Positions 32,530 through 44,776 are shown, counted from the first letter of the stretch. The stretch: 64,000 nucleotides of DNA from Lunularia cruciata (GCA_948567375.1 OX419762.1:54479034-54543033), one strand, 5' to 3'. A program made the numbers and translations. The notes: generated by a model from the letters alone, not told the origin.

Positions 32530-34842
32530 TCATCGGCTTCCAAACCCGATGATCTTCTTACTATTTCTCCTTCTTTGAGTATGGCAAATTCCGCCCAAGT
32601 CCTTTACTACTTCTACTACTTCTACACTACAATCTACAATTGAGCTCATGGGTAATCTATCTACACTCTTATCTCCTGACCCACTCTTCTCTACTGTGTC
32701 AATCATTAAGTCTGATGACACTTGTATTCCTACTTCTGCGACATTGGGTTTCTTCTCCACTGTCACACTATTCCGAATCTTCTCTAATTCCGAATTGACT
32801 AAATCTAGTCTAAGACTAACATTGTTCTCTACATCTAACATTTTCCTATCTACACGCTCCCTCAATCAAATCAATAAGGTGTTCATGTCCACATCCTTGG
32901 CCTTTCTCTTCTACGTCTCATGCACAAGTAACTTTAACTCATGTAGGCGAGCTTCCTCCAATCTCCTTTTAGCCTCCGTGCTCAAGATCGCTCTTAACTT
33001 TCCTGCAACTTCCCCTACTGATTCCGATGCATATCCTTGAGAGCGCTCCACCTTCAACTCCTCACGATACATCTTCAACTTGTCTTCGTATTCTGCAGCG
33101 AGCATCTTCTTCTCCTCTGTATACTGCATGCTTTGTCCTTCCGCGCTCCTAACAAGTTCTCGTAATCGTTCTTCTTCTTCTTGCCTAGCTGCCAACTCTC
33201 TCTGCCATGCTTGATCTTTCACTACGGCACTTTTCTTTAAGCTGTCCAACTCCTGCTCCATTACGATGTTCATCACCTTCAAATGAACATTCTTTATGTG
33301 CACATCACTCACTTCTTCCTTCATCTTGTTGAGCCACATCGTTTGTTCCTTGAATTCTCCGGCTTGCCTTTGCAGTTCCTTTTCCTTTTCTGTGCAGCTC
33401 CCTTGTAGCATGGTCAGCATTTTCTTCATCAAGCCTTCCTCCCTCCGAAGTTCTTCCACTTCCTTGCTTCTTTGGACTTGTTGCTCCTGCAACTCCTTCA
33501 CTTCACTTACCAGATACTTCACCATTTGCAATTCGTTCATCTCCTTCCTACAATCTTGGGGAATTACTCTTTGGTGCTCCTTCAACAATTCCAGCAATGG
33601 TGTTACCACCTTCGTCAGATAGGATATCCCGCCAAATTTTTCTTCCTCTTCATTGCCATCTTCATCTAGAGTCTTCTCCTCCGTCATCGGCTCCTTCATC
33701 CAAAGTCACGATCTTTGTACCTTCATCATGTCGGCACTTTCTTCATCTTGGCCTCTTGAACTCGGCCACGTGGGATTCTCTGCTTTCTCTTCTGCTCTTG
33801 ACTTGTTTACTACCATTGTCTGACAAGCCTCACTTATTGCTGCCGATTGCTGGACCTCTGGCTCCCCATCGCTATCGCTCCCAGACTCCTCACTTTTCAA
33901 GGTGAGCTCCTCTTCTTTCGATTCCTCTTCTTGCGACTCAGTCTCTTCCCCAGACTCCGACCCCGATGATGCCTCTTTTACGATCTTCACCGTCTTCAAC
34001 CTCAGCTGCCGAGTCTTCCTTTGCATGAGAGGCGACCTTGCTTCTTTGGGTTTGCCACGTTTCTTTGTCTTTGGACTGGTAATTTCTTCAACTTTCCACT
34101 GTCCGGTCTTTGCAAAGTATTCATCATTTGCTCGAAGATGTAGCATATACTGGAGCTCTTCCTTGTCTGCTTCTCATCGCAAATTGGGATGCATGTGCAA
34201 CACCATACGATGACGCTCTTCTTTGGTCAGTAAGTTCAGTCCGAAGTAGAAGTGGGCTACAAATGGTGCAAAATAATGTAGTGGCGAGCCTGTTTGCCAA
34301 TTCACCACCATCTGCCTCGTTTGGTGGTGAAAGCACTTCGCCCAATTCACTGGAGCTCCTGCAAACATCTGATGGAAGAAGACAACTTGTTGCATGTTCA
34401 CGTAGGTGGTTTGTTTTGGCTTGAACATGGCCATCATTGCCCCCACAATACTTCTTCGTATCGGATCTCGATAGGACTCCACCTTGTAGCCATTCGTGGT
34501 TCTCGGAGCAAAGAACAAATTGCGGATTTCCGCTGCCTCCTCTGCAGCATCACACTTCCGATAGAAGGTGATCCCTGTTGGTTCTCTTGCTTCTCTTCCC
34601 AATACTAACTTCCAATCCGACTCAGTCCATCGAGCCGGATTGCCTCTCTTCCCTTCCACCTCAGGACCCTCCTCACAATTATTGGCAGCGATCTCTACTA
34701 TCACTCCCGAGAAACTGAAATTCCAGTTCCATGCTAAAAAGGTAATATGAAGTCTAATCAAGACCTCAATTCTAGCTACTTCATCTACCCTTTAGATTGC
34801 AAAACCTCTCACCACCAGCACGTTGGCAACCTTCTTGGCCAT
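32530..34842 (-). pseudogene. LTR-borne long ORF in S2, one frame with four stops
   Basis: From the conserved Met at 34842 (MAKKVANVLVVRGFAI) to 32530 the frame runs 771 codons with no frameshift, broken only by stops near 34792, 34174, 33706 and 32911. The N-terminal domain has ITFLAWNWN, GKRGNPARWTESDW, ESYRDPIRRSIV, VFFHQMFAGAPVNWAKCFH and FVAHFYFGLNLL. An acidic Ser/Glu-rich linker follows at about 34090-33720. The rest is a charged coiled coil with heptad-like runs (EVKELQEQQVQRSKEVEELR). It is clearly diverged from the copies in A, D and E, yet the protein motifs stay similar, which suggests past selection on the protein. I recognise no known domain. Confidence 0.78.
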
Positions 34843-35026
34843 GATCTGTTCTCTCGTTCTACGATGTTGGAAGATGAGACCCTCTCTTGGACGAGACACT
34901 CTAACTCCCTCAGGGTTTTGAAAAATCTCACTCTCGATGGGCTTTTGGATATGCATTACTGCAGGATTACTACTCAAAGGGATTGGAAATTTACTCAAAG
35001 TATTCAACTTTCCCTTGTGCAGTTGC

Positions 35027-35036
35027 AATTTTATAT
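35027..35036 (-). promoter_or_regulatory. TATA box of S2
   Basis: The minus strand reads ATATAAAATT. It precedes the segment homologous to the other LTR frames (LSKFPIPLSS, against SSNFPLPLRS). In S2 the first ATG of the others is TTG, so translation there would have to use the later Met at 34842. Confidence 0.55.
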
Positions 35037-35058
35037 TGCCCCAAATTGTAGTCATTCT

Positions 35059-35322
35059 TCAGTCAATTTTGTCTGCAAATTTCTCTCTTCCGCGTGCACA
35101 CTCGGTCACTGTCAAGACATGCTTCTTCTGCCCCCGCCATTTCTTGAAATGTACTTTCTTGCCACGTACAGAGGTTGTTAAACGGTCTTCGTCTTTCTTG
35201 CGTCTTCCAACCCAAAGATGGTGATCTTTGGACTTTTTCCGGCGTACTCCTCTTCCGAGTACCTCCATCATCGGATCCGATGTCATCTTCTTTGGATTTC
35301 CTCCGAAGTTACTTCCGTCCAT
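35059..35322 (-). other. U3 region of S2, differing from other family 1 LTRs
   Basis: Between the tip (35404) and the TATA box, S2 does not resemble the roughly 390-bp U3 of A, D, E and S1. An 87-codon open stretch here is short and lacks homologues in the window, so I do not call it a gene. Confidence 0.45.
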
Positions 35323-35409
35323 TCTTTGTTTGCAATTTGACTTTTAGTGCTTACTTTGTCTCTTAAACACTACTAACCATAGAAAAAAAAATGTGGGTAC
35401 CATAGCCAT

Positions 35410-37060
35410 GTTAGAAAGGTTGATGAAGAAGTTGGGTATGATACCCTCAAGACCTTCAACATTTGTGGTGAACAGGCAAACAAGCAACAATTTTGACCCA
35501 TAGGGGTGATGGATAAGGTGATAGTTTTAGTTATGGGAGTTCAAAATCTCTTGATTTTCCAAGTCTTGAAGGATTCAAGCTATGATATACTTCTTGGGAG
35601 GCCATGGTTAAGAGCAACACACACAATTGATCAATGGCACAAAGGGTACTTGAGGATTGGGTCATCAAACCATAGAGTCATAGTTCATGTGACTAACACC
35701 ACCAACACTTCACATTCAGATACATCATCTTTTGATTATTAGGAATCAGATTCTAAAAAAGGAGCTTCAGGTGTGGACACACGCATGGAAGAGGAGACTT
35801 CCATTGAGGAAGATGACTCTGAATTGGATTCAAATGTGTATCCTTTGTGAGCTATGGATTTTGCACCTAAGCTAGAGGTTTTGAAGGACCCAGATAAATC
35901 ACCATTGATACTTGAGGAGGTAGAGAGAAGGTTAGCTACCCTCAAATATGGCCCAAATGTTACCAAGGAGGAGAAGGTGAGATTTGAGGAGATTTTCCAC
36001 TAGTTCATCCATGTGTTTTCTTTCAATTACAAGGATTTGAAGGAAGTCACCTTGGAGGAACATAAGATAGAGGTGGAGTCACATGCAAGACCAATCCGCC
36101 AAAAGCAACATTGCATTAGCCCACCAATATCTTTGGTTGTGAAGGAGGAGATTGATAAGCTCAAGGAATCCGGATTTATCTTTGAGATGGAGAATTCAAA
36201 ATGGGTGTCTCCAATTGTCATTGTGAAGAAAAAGAATAGCAAGCTTTGTGTATGTGTGGATTACAAGACGCTCAATGTTGTTACCAAGAAAGACTAGTAC
36301 CCATTGCCATTCATTGATGAGATCTTGGAGGAGGTTGTAGGTCATGAGAGGTACAATTTTGGAGATGGTTATAATGGATATAACCAAATCAAGATTGCAC
36401 CAAAGCATCAACAACTCACCACATTCACCACACCTTGAGGAACTTACGCTTTCAAGGTCATGCCTTTTGGGCTTTGCAATGCTCCAACCACATTCCAACT
36501 GTTCATGAACAAGGTATTTGAACCTTTCATTGGGAAATTTATGAGAGACTTCATTGATGACTTTTGTATCTATGGGAGCAAGGAGGAGCACTTTGAGCAC
36601 CTAATCAAGGTCTTGTAATGCTTGGATGAGGCAAATGCTTCACTCAACCTAGAGAAGTGCATATTTGGATGTGAAGAAGGTCTACTTTTGGGGCACATCA
36701 TCTCCAAGGATGGAATAGCAGTTCATCTTAAGAAGGTGAGGAAAATCTCAGACCTTTTATTCCCTTCAAGCTTGACAAAGTTACGCTAATTCTTGGGGAT
36801 GGTTGGATACTATAGGAGGTCTATCTTCTCATTTTCCGACAAGGCTTATGCATTGACCATCTACATGAAGAAAGTTGTAGATTACATGGTGATTTTGGAG
36901 GACAAGGAGGCTCTCAAAGCTTTTGAGGAGCTCAAGCAATCCCTTTTTGTAGCTCCTATTCTTGCTAAACCTGATTGGAGTAAGCCTTTCATCCACTACA
37001 TTGATGCTTCTAATGTAACTATAGGATGCACTCTTAGTCAATGAGACCAAGATGGGCATG
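35410..37060 (+). pseudogene. Protease end and reverse transcriptase of element 2c
   Basis: After S2 the protease resumes (MLERLMKKLGM). Broken frames follow: 35506-35742, then the acidic linker, then 36013-36297 with the RT fingers (WVSPIVIVKKKNSK, CVCVDYKTLN). A degenerate palm follows (FIDDFCIYG near 36552-36580), and 36793-37044 has RT thumb and connection. TAG/TGA codons occur at about 36298, 36438, 36616 and 36787. Confidence 0.83.
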
Positions 37061-38212
37061 ATCATCTAATAGCTTATGCTAGAAGGCAAATGGTTTCAGC
37101 AGGAAAGAACTACTCTATCACAAAGAGAGAAGGATTGGCATTGATCTTTGGTCTCAAGAAGTTTAGACACTATTTGATTGGAGGGAAAGTCACCATTGTC
37201 ACGGATCACAAGGCCTTGAAGTACATCTTCAACAAGCCTAATGTTGAAGGAAGATTAGCAAGGTAGATGATACTCTTGTCTGAGTATGACTACACCATTG
37301 AGGATAGGCCAGGAAAGAAACATGCAAATGCTGATTTGTTATCTAGAGACTATGATCATGATGGAGATGAGCCAGTGGATGATTCCTTCCCAGATGAGGA
37401 GCTCATGACAATCTCAATCACTCAAGAGGTTCCAAAGGAGTACAAGGAGATTGTGGATTTTGTGACAAGAGGTAACTATCTAGAAGGGATTTATGCTAGA
37501 GAGATGAAGGCCCTTGCAGCAAGATCAAGACCTTACACAATGGTGGAGAATATTCTTTTCCACCAAGGAGCAGATGGTCTACTTCAAAGAACAGTGAGTA
37601 AGGAAGAGTCTATCCTACTCATAAAGGAGTTTCATGAAGGTTTAGTGTATGGAGGACACTTTGCAGGAAAGGTGACTACTTTCAAGATTCTAGATATAGG
37701 TTACCATTGGAGAGGGATTTTCAAGGACTGTCTTGATTATTGCAAAACTTGTCATGTTTGTCAATTTTTTGCTAGAAAATCTACTTTCACTCCTGCACTT
37801 AGATCAATTCCATTGCAAGGATCTTTTGAGAAGTGGGGAATTGATTTTGTAGGTCCTCTCAATATAACCCCAAGGAACAATCAGTACATTGTGGTAGTTT
37901 CTGATTACCTTACCAAGTGGGTTGAGGCTAGACCATTGAGAGATAAGAATGAAGATGAAGTTGGTAGATTTCTTTATGAACATATTATCACTAGGTTTGG
38001 ATGCCCTTTGGAGTTGGTTTTTGATAGAGGAGGAGAGTTTACAAGAAGCATCATTATAGCCATGTTATGACATTTCTCTATCACACATAGAGTAACTACA
38101 TCCTCTAAGCCAAATTCCAATGGCTTGGCAGAGAGAACCAATCAGACCTTGTGCATGATGTTGGCCAAAGATGCAGAAATGGAGGGGGCTAAACATCATT
38201 GGGACAAAGAGG
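37061..38212 (+). pseudogene. RNase H and integrase of element 2c, cut by D
   Basis: RNase H includes VTDHKALKYIF. 37267-38070 is open and holds the RNase H end, the HHCC region (GGHFAGKVT, CKTCHVCQ) and the integrase core with GIDFVGPLN and VFDRGGEF. It stops at 38068-38070. The sequence continues to NGLAERTNQ and HHWDK, where element D is inserted at 38213. The rest of integrase and the 3' LTR are not in the window. Confidence 0.86.
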
Positions 38213-38597
38213 TGTGGTACCCTCATTTTTTTGTTTTTTCTTATTTATGGAGAAGAAGTGTATAGAGAATTCATATTGCACTTGTAGGAATTAGAAGGCA
38301 AAGAAAGGTGACCTCGGGTAATAACCCAAGGTAAAGTGACTTTGTGTCAAAAGACAAAGTACTCGGATTTTCCATGTCAGCCTGTAACCCAAAGTAAGAA
38401 GACTTTGTCTTGGGGGTGCTCAACTCAAGGCGAGGATAGTGTAACAACTTTCCTTTGGGTTTGGACATTCAAGAAGGTACCGTGCAAAAAAATAGCTGGC
38501 CTATAAACGGGAGGAAATTGATAGTGACAAGAGCATGAAGAAGGTGTGATTTCTTGGTAGAAATTTGAAGTGAAGAGAGATAGAGGAAGCGCACCAC

Positions 38598-38604
38598 TAT
38601 AAAA
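38598..38604 (+). promoter_or_regulatory. TATA box of element D 5' LTR
   Basis: TATAAAA lies 27 bp before the first ATG of the LTR frame and about 385 bp into the LTR. It likely sets the start of the genomic RNA and so the U3/R boundary. Confidence 0.72.
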
Positions 38605-38624
38605 TTTGGGCTAGAGACAAAGCA

Positions 38625-41203
38625 ATGACAAGTAATTTTCCATTGCCATTAAGAAGTCATCTTGCAGGAGATCGTGGGAAGGGAAGTGTAGTCAAAGATG
38701 CACTAGTGTGTAAAGAGGAGGTCAAGAGAGTTAGTATGGGAATCAGTAGGAAGAATAGCCCCCAACCCAGAGTGGAAGAGAGAAAGATGGGAGGTAGAAA
38801 GAAGAACTCTGAATTTGTAGTAAGAAATTGTGCAAATTGGAGGTTAGATGTGATCACAAGAATCGAGGTCTTGAGTAGGCTACGGATCACATTCTTGGCA
38901 TGGAACTGGGACATTAGCTTTCCAAGTTTCATGACTGAGATCATCGAGAGTAAGTGTCTGGATGGCCCGAGGGAGAAGGGAAGAGAGGAAATCTAGCTTG
39001 ATGGATAGAGTCAGATTGGAGGTTAGTACTCAAAAGAGAGGCGGGTGATGAGCAAGGATCCATGTTCTTGGGGAAGGGAGAAGTAGCTGAAGAAACCCAA
39101 GAGGTGAGAGATGCCTTCTCTTCAACATGCACGAAGAATGGCTACAAGGTTGAGAGCTATAAGGACTTGATGAAAAGAGGCATCATAGCAGCAAGGATGG
39201 CTATCTTGAAGCCGGAGCAAACCACTTATGTGATGAAGCATCAAGTGGTATTCTTTCACAAGAGTTTGCAGGAGAGCCGTTCAATTGGGCAAGTGTTTTC
39301 ATTAGTGGGCAAGATAGATGGCGTGGAAATTGCAAGACAAGTTGCCTCCACACTACATGGTGCCATTTGCAGCCCACTTCTATTTGGGACTAACTTGTTG
39401 AACATGGCGGAGAGACACAAGATGGTGTCGCACTTCCACCCTAATTTGAGAAGAGATGCTGATGCGGAGGAGCAGCAATACATCTTGCAAATAAGGACAA
39501 GTGATAAGTACTACGCACAGACGGGGTAGAGTGTGTAGTTGAAGGTGAACACTCCAAAGTCGAAGAAGAGGAGTTGACAAGGCAAAGAAGAAGAAGCAGC
39601 AATGAGACCTTGGAAGATGAGGAAAGTAAACCCAAGGAGAGGATTGGTGGTAATTGCATCATCGGAAGAGGAGTCAGAAGGAGAGGCCAAGTGCAAGGAA
39701 GAAGACTCAAACAAGGAGGAAGAACATGAACTCATGTTGCAGAGTGGGGAAATGAGCAGCAAGAGTGAAGATGGAGTGGAGATGCAATCGATACCCGAGG
39801 AGGACAAAAGATAGATGGAAATAGAAGAAGAATGTAACCTGCAAGCAAAAGAAGAAGTTCCAGAGCAAGAGGAGAAGAGGGTGACCATTCAACAAGGATT
39901 TTGCTCTAGAAGGAAGGCAAAGTATGAAGCGGGACCAAGTAAGGTAAGAGAAGTGGAGAATGGGAGTTTGGGGAGCAAAGAATCCATCCCAATAAGGCAA
40001 TTGTGGCTGAGAAGGCAAGTGTTGAGTGAAGAAGAGGTGAAGAAAGAGAAAAGTCCGCAAGTCAAGATAAGCTCAAGTGGGGGAGTAGAGTATCTGCCGG
40101 AGATTGTGTACCCATTGTTAGTAAAGTTGGAGCACAAGAAGAAGGAGATGCAATCAAAGTGTCCGGAGGTGAAGACTATGTTGTAGGTGTTAGCACGATT
40201 AGATGAAGAGAACTTGGAGTTGAAGAAGAATGTAATCCAAGGTGAGGAAGAGAGGGAAGTACTACAAGTAGATGCAATAGTATAGAATCAAGTAATTGAG
40301 AACTTGAAGAGAGAAGTGGGAAGTAGAGAAGGAATCATAGAACAAAATGTCATAGCAAGAGAAAGGAAAGTAGCGGAGTATGAAATCTTGAAACAACAAT
40401 TTGTTGATTCTTGATTAGAAATTATTCATGCTATGGCAAGGGTAGCAAAGAAGGAGCAAGAGCTTGATAGAGTGATAGAAAGCGTAGAAGAAAAGAATCA
40501 GCTCTGGCAAAGGGAGTTGACCGTGAGGTATAGAGAAGAAGAAAGATTGAGAGAGTTACTCTGTAATTTGGAGAAGAAGATTGTGCAGAAGGAGAAGGAA
40601 AAGGAGAAAGTGAAAGCTGAGTTCAAGGCAGATCTGGCAATGTATAGGGAAGATTGGCTTGCACATCAAGAACAAGAGAGAAGAATGAGACTTGAGCCAT
40701 TGTAGGAGATTGTAATGAAGATGAACGCAATGTTGAGTACCAAAGCTAGTGTCCGGATTGAAGAAACAAGATTGCATGAGTTGAAGCTATTGGTGCAAGA
40801 GACGAGGAGGAGAAATGCAAAGGATAAAGATTTGAATGCTTTGCTGATCAGTCTCAGAACTTGTGTAGATATGAGAATATTAGAAATAGAAGATAATATC
40901 ACAATTAGATTAGACTTGGTAAAATTGAAGATAGATAAACTTTGGAGGGATGTAACAGCAAAACCTGAAGTAGATGACATAGGAGTATAGATATCTTTGG
41001 AGTTACTATCGGAGATGTTAGAGAAAAATGGGTTGGGAGATAGAGATTTAGAAGGATTATCTGTGATAGGAATTGTAGATCAAAGTGAAGAATTAGTAGA
41101 ATTGGTAGAAGATTTAGTAGTTGTGAAACCCGAGGATAGAGTTGTGAGTGAAGTTACTTCAAGATTGGAAGGTGAGGAAGAAGTAGACATTGGATCAGAG
41201 TAG
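38625..41203 (+). pseudogene. LTR-borne long ORF of element D 5' LTR, broken
   Basis: 38625-38996 carries MTSNFPLPLRS and the conserved MGGRKKNSEF start (about 38787), then ITFLAWNWD. After a frame change, 39062-39529 has YKVESYKDLMKRGI and HQVVFFHKSLQ. The acidic linker spans 39602-39814 and 39815-40186. The coiled coil spans 40433-40705, 40715-40990 and 40997-41203, ending EEEVDIGSE about 490 bp before the LTR end. Single-base indels and TAG codons break it. Confidence 0.78.
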
Positions 41204-41702
41204 TAACAATTTTGAGATTTGAAGAGTCAAATACGAAGAGGTGCATTGTCATTTTGGATCTATAGGTTAGGAAAGTTGTTTTAGAATGGTATAGTTGTTA
41301 GTAATTGTCGAGTGTTTCACTATTTTTAAGGAGGCATTCATAGTCATATATTGTTTAGTGCTCATAATTTCTGAGAATAGATAAAGCAAAGTGCTATGAA
41401 GCCGTGCTCATCGTTTGAGCTTAATTCCAAGTGTCAATTCTATGCTTGTGTTTGTGAGTGTGTGGAGAATTTTGGAAGTGCAAGTCAGTGTGTTGTTGGA
41501 TGTTGGATTCCATAGCCTTGATCTTCATTCTATGTGTTTGATCTTAAGTGAAATGAAATCGGAACAATGCCTTGACAAATTTGAGAGGAATTGTAGTGTT
41601 GGTAGTATTCTACAGTTGTGATTGCAGCGTAGTGTTGATGTGACTTTGATTGAGGCCTGATTACCGCAAAAGTGATATTTTGCTGGGTTGTCACATGATT
41701 TT

Positions 41703-41720
41703 TGGTGCCGCTGCCGGTGA
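41703..41720 (+). other. Primer-binding site of element D
   Basis: TGGTGCCGCTGCCGGTGA lies 7 bp after the LTR end. It resembles the complement of the plant tRNA-Asp 3' end, with a few mismatches. Confidence 0.82.
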
Positions 41721-41783
41721 TACAAATCTCGGAAGTGGAAGAATACAAAGCCAATTTTGAATCTGGGTGTTAAAGCAATATGA

Positions 41784-43670
41784 ATGTCTGCATTGAGAGA
41801 ACAACAAGAAGAGAGAGTTTGAAGACAAATGTTGCATCATGAAGAAGAAGAACACCTAAAGATCCAATCTACTTTTGACAAAACCAAATGAGAGGCATTG
41901 GACTTTCAACTTCTTCACAAAGTGCAAGAAGCCTTGCAAGAACTTGACCAAAGAAACATGAAGGCGGTTTGCAAGGCTACTTCGCATCTCTATCTTTCAA
42001 GAAGAAGAAGGACTTGAGTGGGCAGACATATTCATTACAACCAAGTACACCAACTTCCCATAAAGCTGTAAAGGAAGTCACATTTCTAAAGAACTTTGTT
42101 TGAGAAAAGACAACACAAACACTAACAAAAGGAGAGTGTCAACACCTTCTACGCATGATTACTTGATTGTCTTGAAGGAATTTTGAAGAACACTCCAAAG
42201 GTGTTGAACTTGAGTCTTCAACTCGGGTTGAAGTTGACATACTCAGAGAAGAAATTGTCGAGAAAGACACTATTGTGAATTTGACTAATTGGAACCCCTA
42301 GGTTGACAACACAATGTTGATACCAGCCAGCCCCTTGGTTCCGTCAAGTTCAAACTTACCACAGCCGATCCCACCAAGTCAAACAATGACTTAGTTACCT
42401 ATCACTTGACATGCCTACCAAAAGTACAAGGGGAAAAAACAAGACAAAGACCTCGATGAACTCATCAAAGAATTTGAAGTCATCTCCTTTGTCAACAAGG
42501 AACATGACTCGGTGGATTGCTTGCAAATTTTCCCAAGTCTGCTCCAAAAGAAAGCTCGGAGCTGGTACACCCATGTGACCCAAAAGGGGTTTGTACCGAC
42601 AGACAAGGCGGACTTGAGAAACAATTTCCTGGAACGCTTTGGAGAAGTTGACTATGATACAAGCATCTTTGCAACACTCAACAATTTGGATAGAGGTAAG
42701 AAGGAGAAATTGAGAGACTACTTTGAGCGGTTCATGGCGCTTTTGAACCAAGTCCCAAAGCAATCGAGTGTGGTAGGTTACTCTGATGCCCAAGCCATTA
42801 CCCGGTTCCTAGGAGGACTTTCACCAGAGATTTGGATCTTTGCCAAGGAGAGGAATGTAACTTCCCTGGACAAGGTACTCAAACATGTTGCCCGCTATGA
42901 GGTGGCTTACTCTCACTCTACCAGCAGTCAAAGAAACCGGGAGAAGAAAGGCAAGAAGCCCAAAAGGAGAGCTTCTTGGAGTACATCCCCTTCTTTGGAG
43001 GAATCCCCCATGTCTTCAAGTTCTTCTTTGGAATCCAAAGAAGAATCAAAGCCAAGAATAATACGAAGACATGGGGGCAAGAAACCATTGACATCCCCAG
43101 CAAAAAGTGTACATAAGGCTGACACTAAGCTAGATGCTCTCATAAAAGAGTTTTTGGATTTTAAGATCCAGATGATTGGGGTGAAGGAACGAAGGAAGCC
43201 TCCATCATTTGGCAGATCCAATGTATGGTGCACCACGTGTGGCAAGTCAGGCCATGCAAATACGGAATGCAATACTTGTAATGCATTTCCGATGCAGTAG
43301 ATTGATTGGGTTCCCGGATGGAACTAGGAAGAGGTAGAGGAGGTGGTGTACCAAACCCAAGAGGTATCGCCTCAGGCAAGCACATTGCACCAAGGTCTGA
43401 GGTAAAGACCAAGGGAATATAACCCCAATGCTTCTCCACAAAGACCACCAATGAACAACCAAAATTGACCTCAGAATGTTGCACCCGGAGCATGTTACAA
43501 TTGTGGCTTGATGGGACATTGGTCTCCAAACTGTGCGGAGCCAAGATGGCAAATTGGGTATGTTCTCCTAAGTAGAAATTGCAAAGGATTGGGTCATACG
43601 GGCAACCAATGCTCTCATCCACCAAACCCTAAGCTGCCTATAAAATATGTCTAGACCCCGGCTGAGCGTG
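41784..43670 (+). pseudogene. Gag of element D
   Basis: The start is ATG at 41784 (MSALREQQEERV), by comparison with E. Stops and shifts break the first 700 bp. 42512-43300 is open, with the capsid domain (LLQKKARSWYTHVTQ, DLRNNFLERFGEVDYD, QAITRFLGGLSPEI), a basic linker and the first knuckle CTTCGKSGHANTEC. After a TAG come two more knuckles, CYNCGLMGHWSPNC and RNCKGLGHTGNQC (first Cys changed to Arg). A TAG at about 43652 ends gag, at the same place as in E. Confidence 0.87.
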
Positions 43671-44776
43671 TTGCGCTTCAGGCAAAGGGTGACACCAATG
43701 TAAATTGTATCACACTTGAGGAGGAGAGACATTAAGAAGGGAGTCCAGCCTCTAAAAGAGGCCGGACCTCAAAATTTTGAAGGTTGAGACACGCGCAAGT
43801 AAGAAGAAGCATGATCCCAAAGAACTAAGTATGACCTCTTCATCTTCACAAAAGATGAAGAGGTTGTGCCCAAATTCAATCCTTTTTGCCAAGGGGGGAA
43901 ATTACCTCGTAGAAGCCAAAGCTAAAGCCTTGTAGAAAGAGCTCAAGGAAGCGGTACTTAGAACTCAAGAATTGAGTTTGGAGGAGTAGACAAAGACAAA
44001 GCCTCTAATTTCTCTAGCGGACATCCAATCCAAAGTAAAGGATCTGATCCAAGCCGAGGTGGGCCAATCCGAGGCACCTCAGGTCAAGATCACTAGTACT
44101 CCCATCACATCATGAAGCTTCCCAAAGTCAAATTTGAACATGGAGAGATATTGAACCCAAAGCTAAATTCCGCCTTCAAGAAAGTAACGATGATGTCTAA
44201 GAAAGACCTACCCGCCATTTATTGTATTGAACAAGAGGATCTAGGATCTCCCAAGGCTGATGCGGAGATTGCAAGGTGCATGATCACATCGATACCCATT
44301 GATTCAGGTTCTGGCGTGAATACCATGACCAAAGATAATCCAAATTGGCTGGGGTATCATATGTTTGAGCCAACATCCCAAGTCTTGAAATTTGCAGACC
44401 AAACCAGGAGACGGCCATTAGGCATGCTGTCAAACATTACCACAATCATTGGAGGGGTACCTTGCAAGTTGAATTACATTGTGTTGTGACCAGTGACCAA
44501 AACTGGTTACCCGCTGTTGATTGGAAGACCCTGGTTGTACAGTGTTGTGGTAGATTGGCACCACTAGAAGCTACGGTTCAAGGACATTTTGTCCAAAGAT
44601 CAAAAGCTGGTGACTGTGAGTTGGACAAAGGTTCTCCATCTTGGGGAAACAAGTTTGTCAAAAGACAAGGACAAATCCAAAGACACCTCGTCTTCATCCT
44701 TAGAAGACTCCAAAGACAAAGTCCAAGTCAATTACTTGGAATTTTACAAGGTGGACGTAGAAGACAAAGATCCATA
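43671..44776 (+). pseudogene. Protease region of element D
   Basis: A broken Lys/Glu-rich linker (about 43680-44110) precedes the open stretch 44112-44489, with IPIDSGSGVNTMTKD. D-S-G is the retropepsin active site at about residue 61. LGMLSNITTIIGGVP follows. The frame goes on to SLEDSKDKVQVNYLEFYK and stops at the inversion breakpoint, 44776. Confidence 0.82.

Larger units (their letters stand above)
31706..35404 (-). mobile_element. Solo LTR S2 (family 1), 3.7 kb, complete
   Basis: The plus strand begins TGTGACAACCCGG and ends TGTGGGTACCATA, one change from the usual ACCACA. It is flanked by GCTAT (31701-31705) and GCCAT (35405-35409), a 5-bp target duplication with one transition; the uninterrupted relative 2a reads GCCAT there. 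The protease of 2c continues across it. This is the clearest proof that the unit from TGTGGTACCCACA to GGGTTGTCACA, including the long ORF, is one LTR. Confidence 0.95.
38213..41695 (+). mobile_element. Element D, 5' LTR (family 1), 3.5 kb
   Basis: It starts TGTGGTACCCTCA and ends GGGTTGTCACA, followed by PBS and gag. It is inserted in the integrase of 2c; the adjacent AGAGG (38208-38212) should be the left target duplication, and its partner is outside the window. A deletion of about 300 bp near 41655 shortens it relative to E. Confidence 0.93.

Noticed and set aside
35386-35404. TGTGGGTACCACA-type palindromic tips as terminal repeats of a DNA transposon carrying the coiled-coil gene
   Set aside because: The other end is always TGTGACAACC, next to a tRNA primer-binding site when internal sequence is present, and a polypurine tract precedes the tip. 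This is LTR structure.
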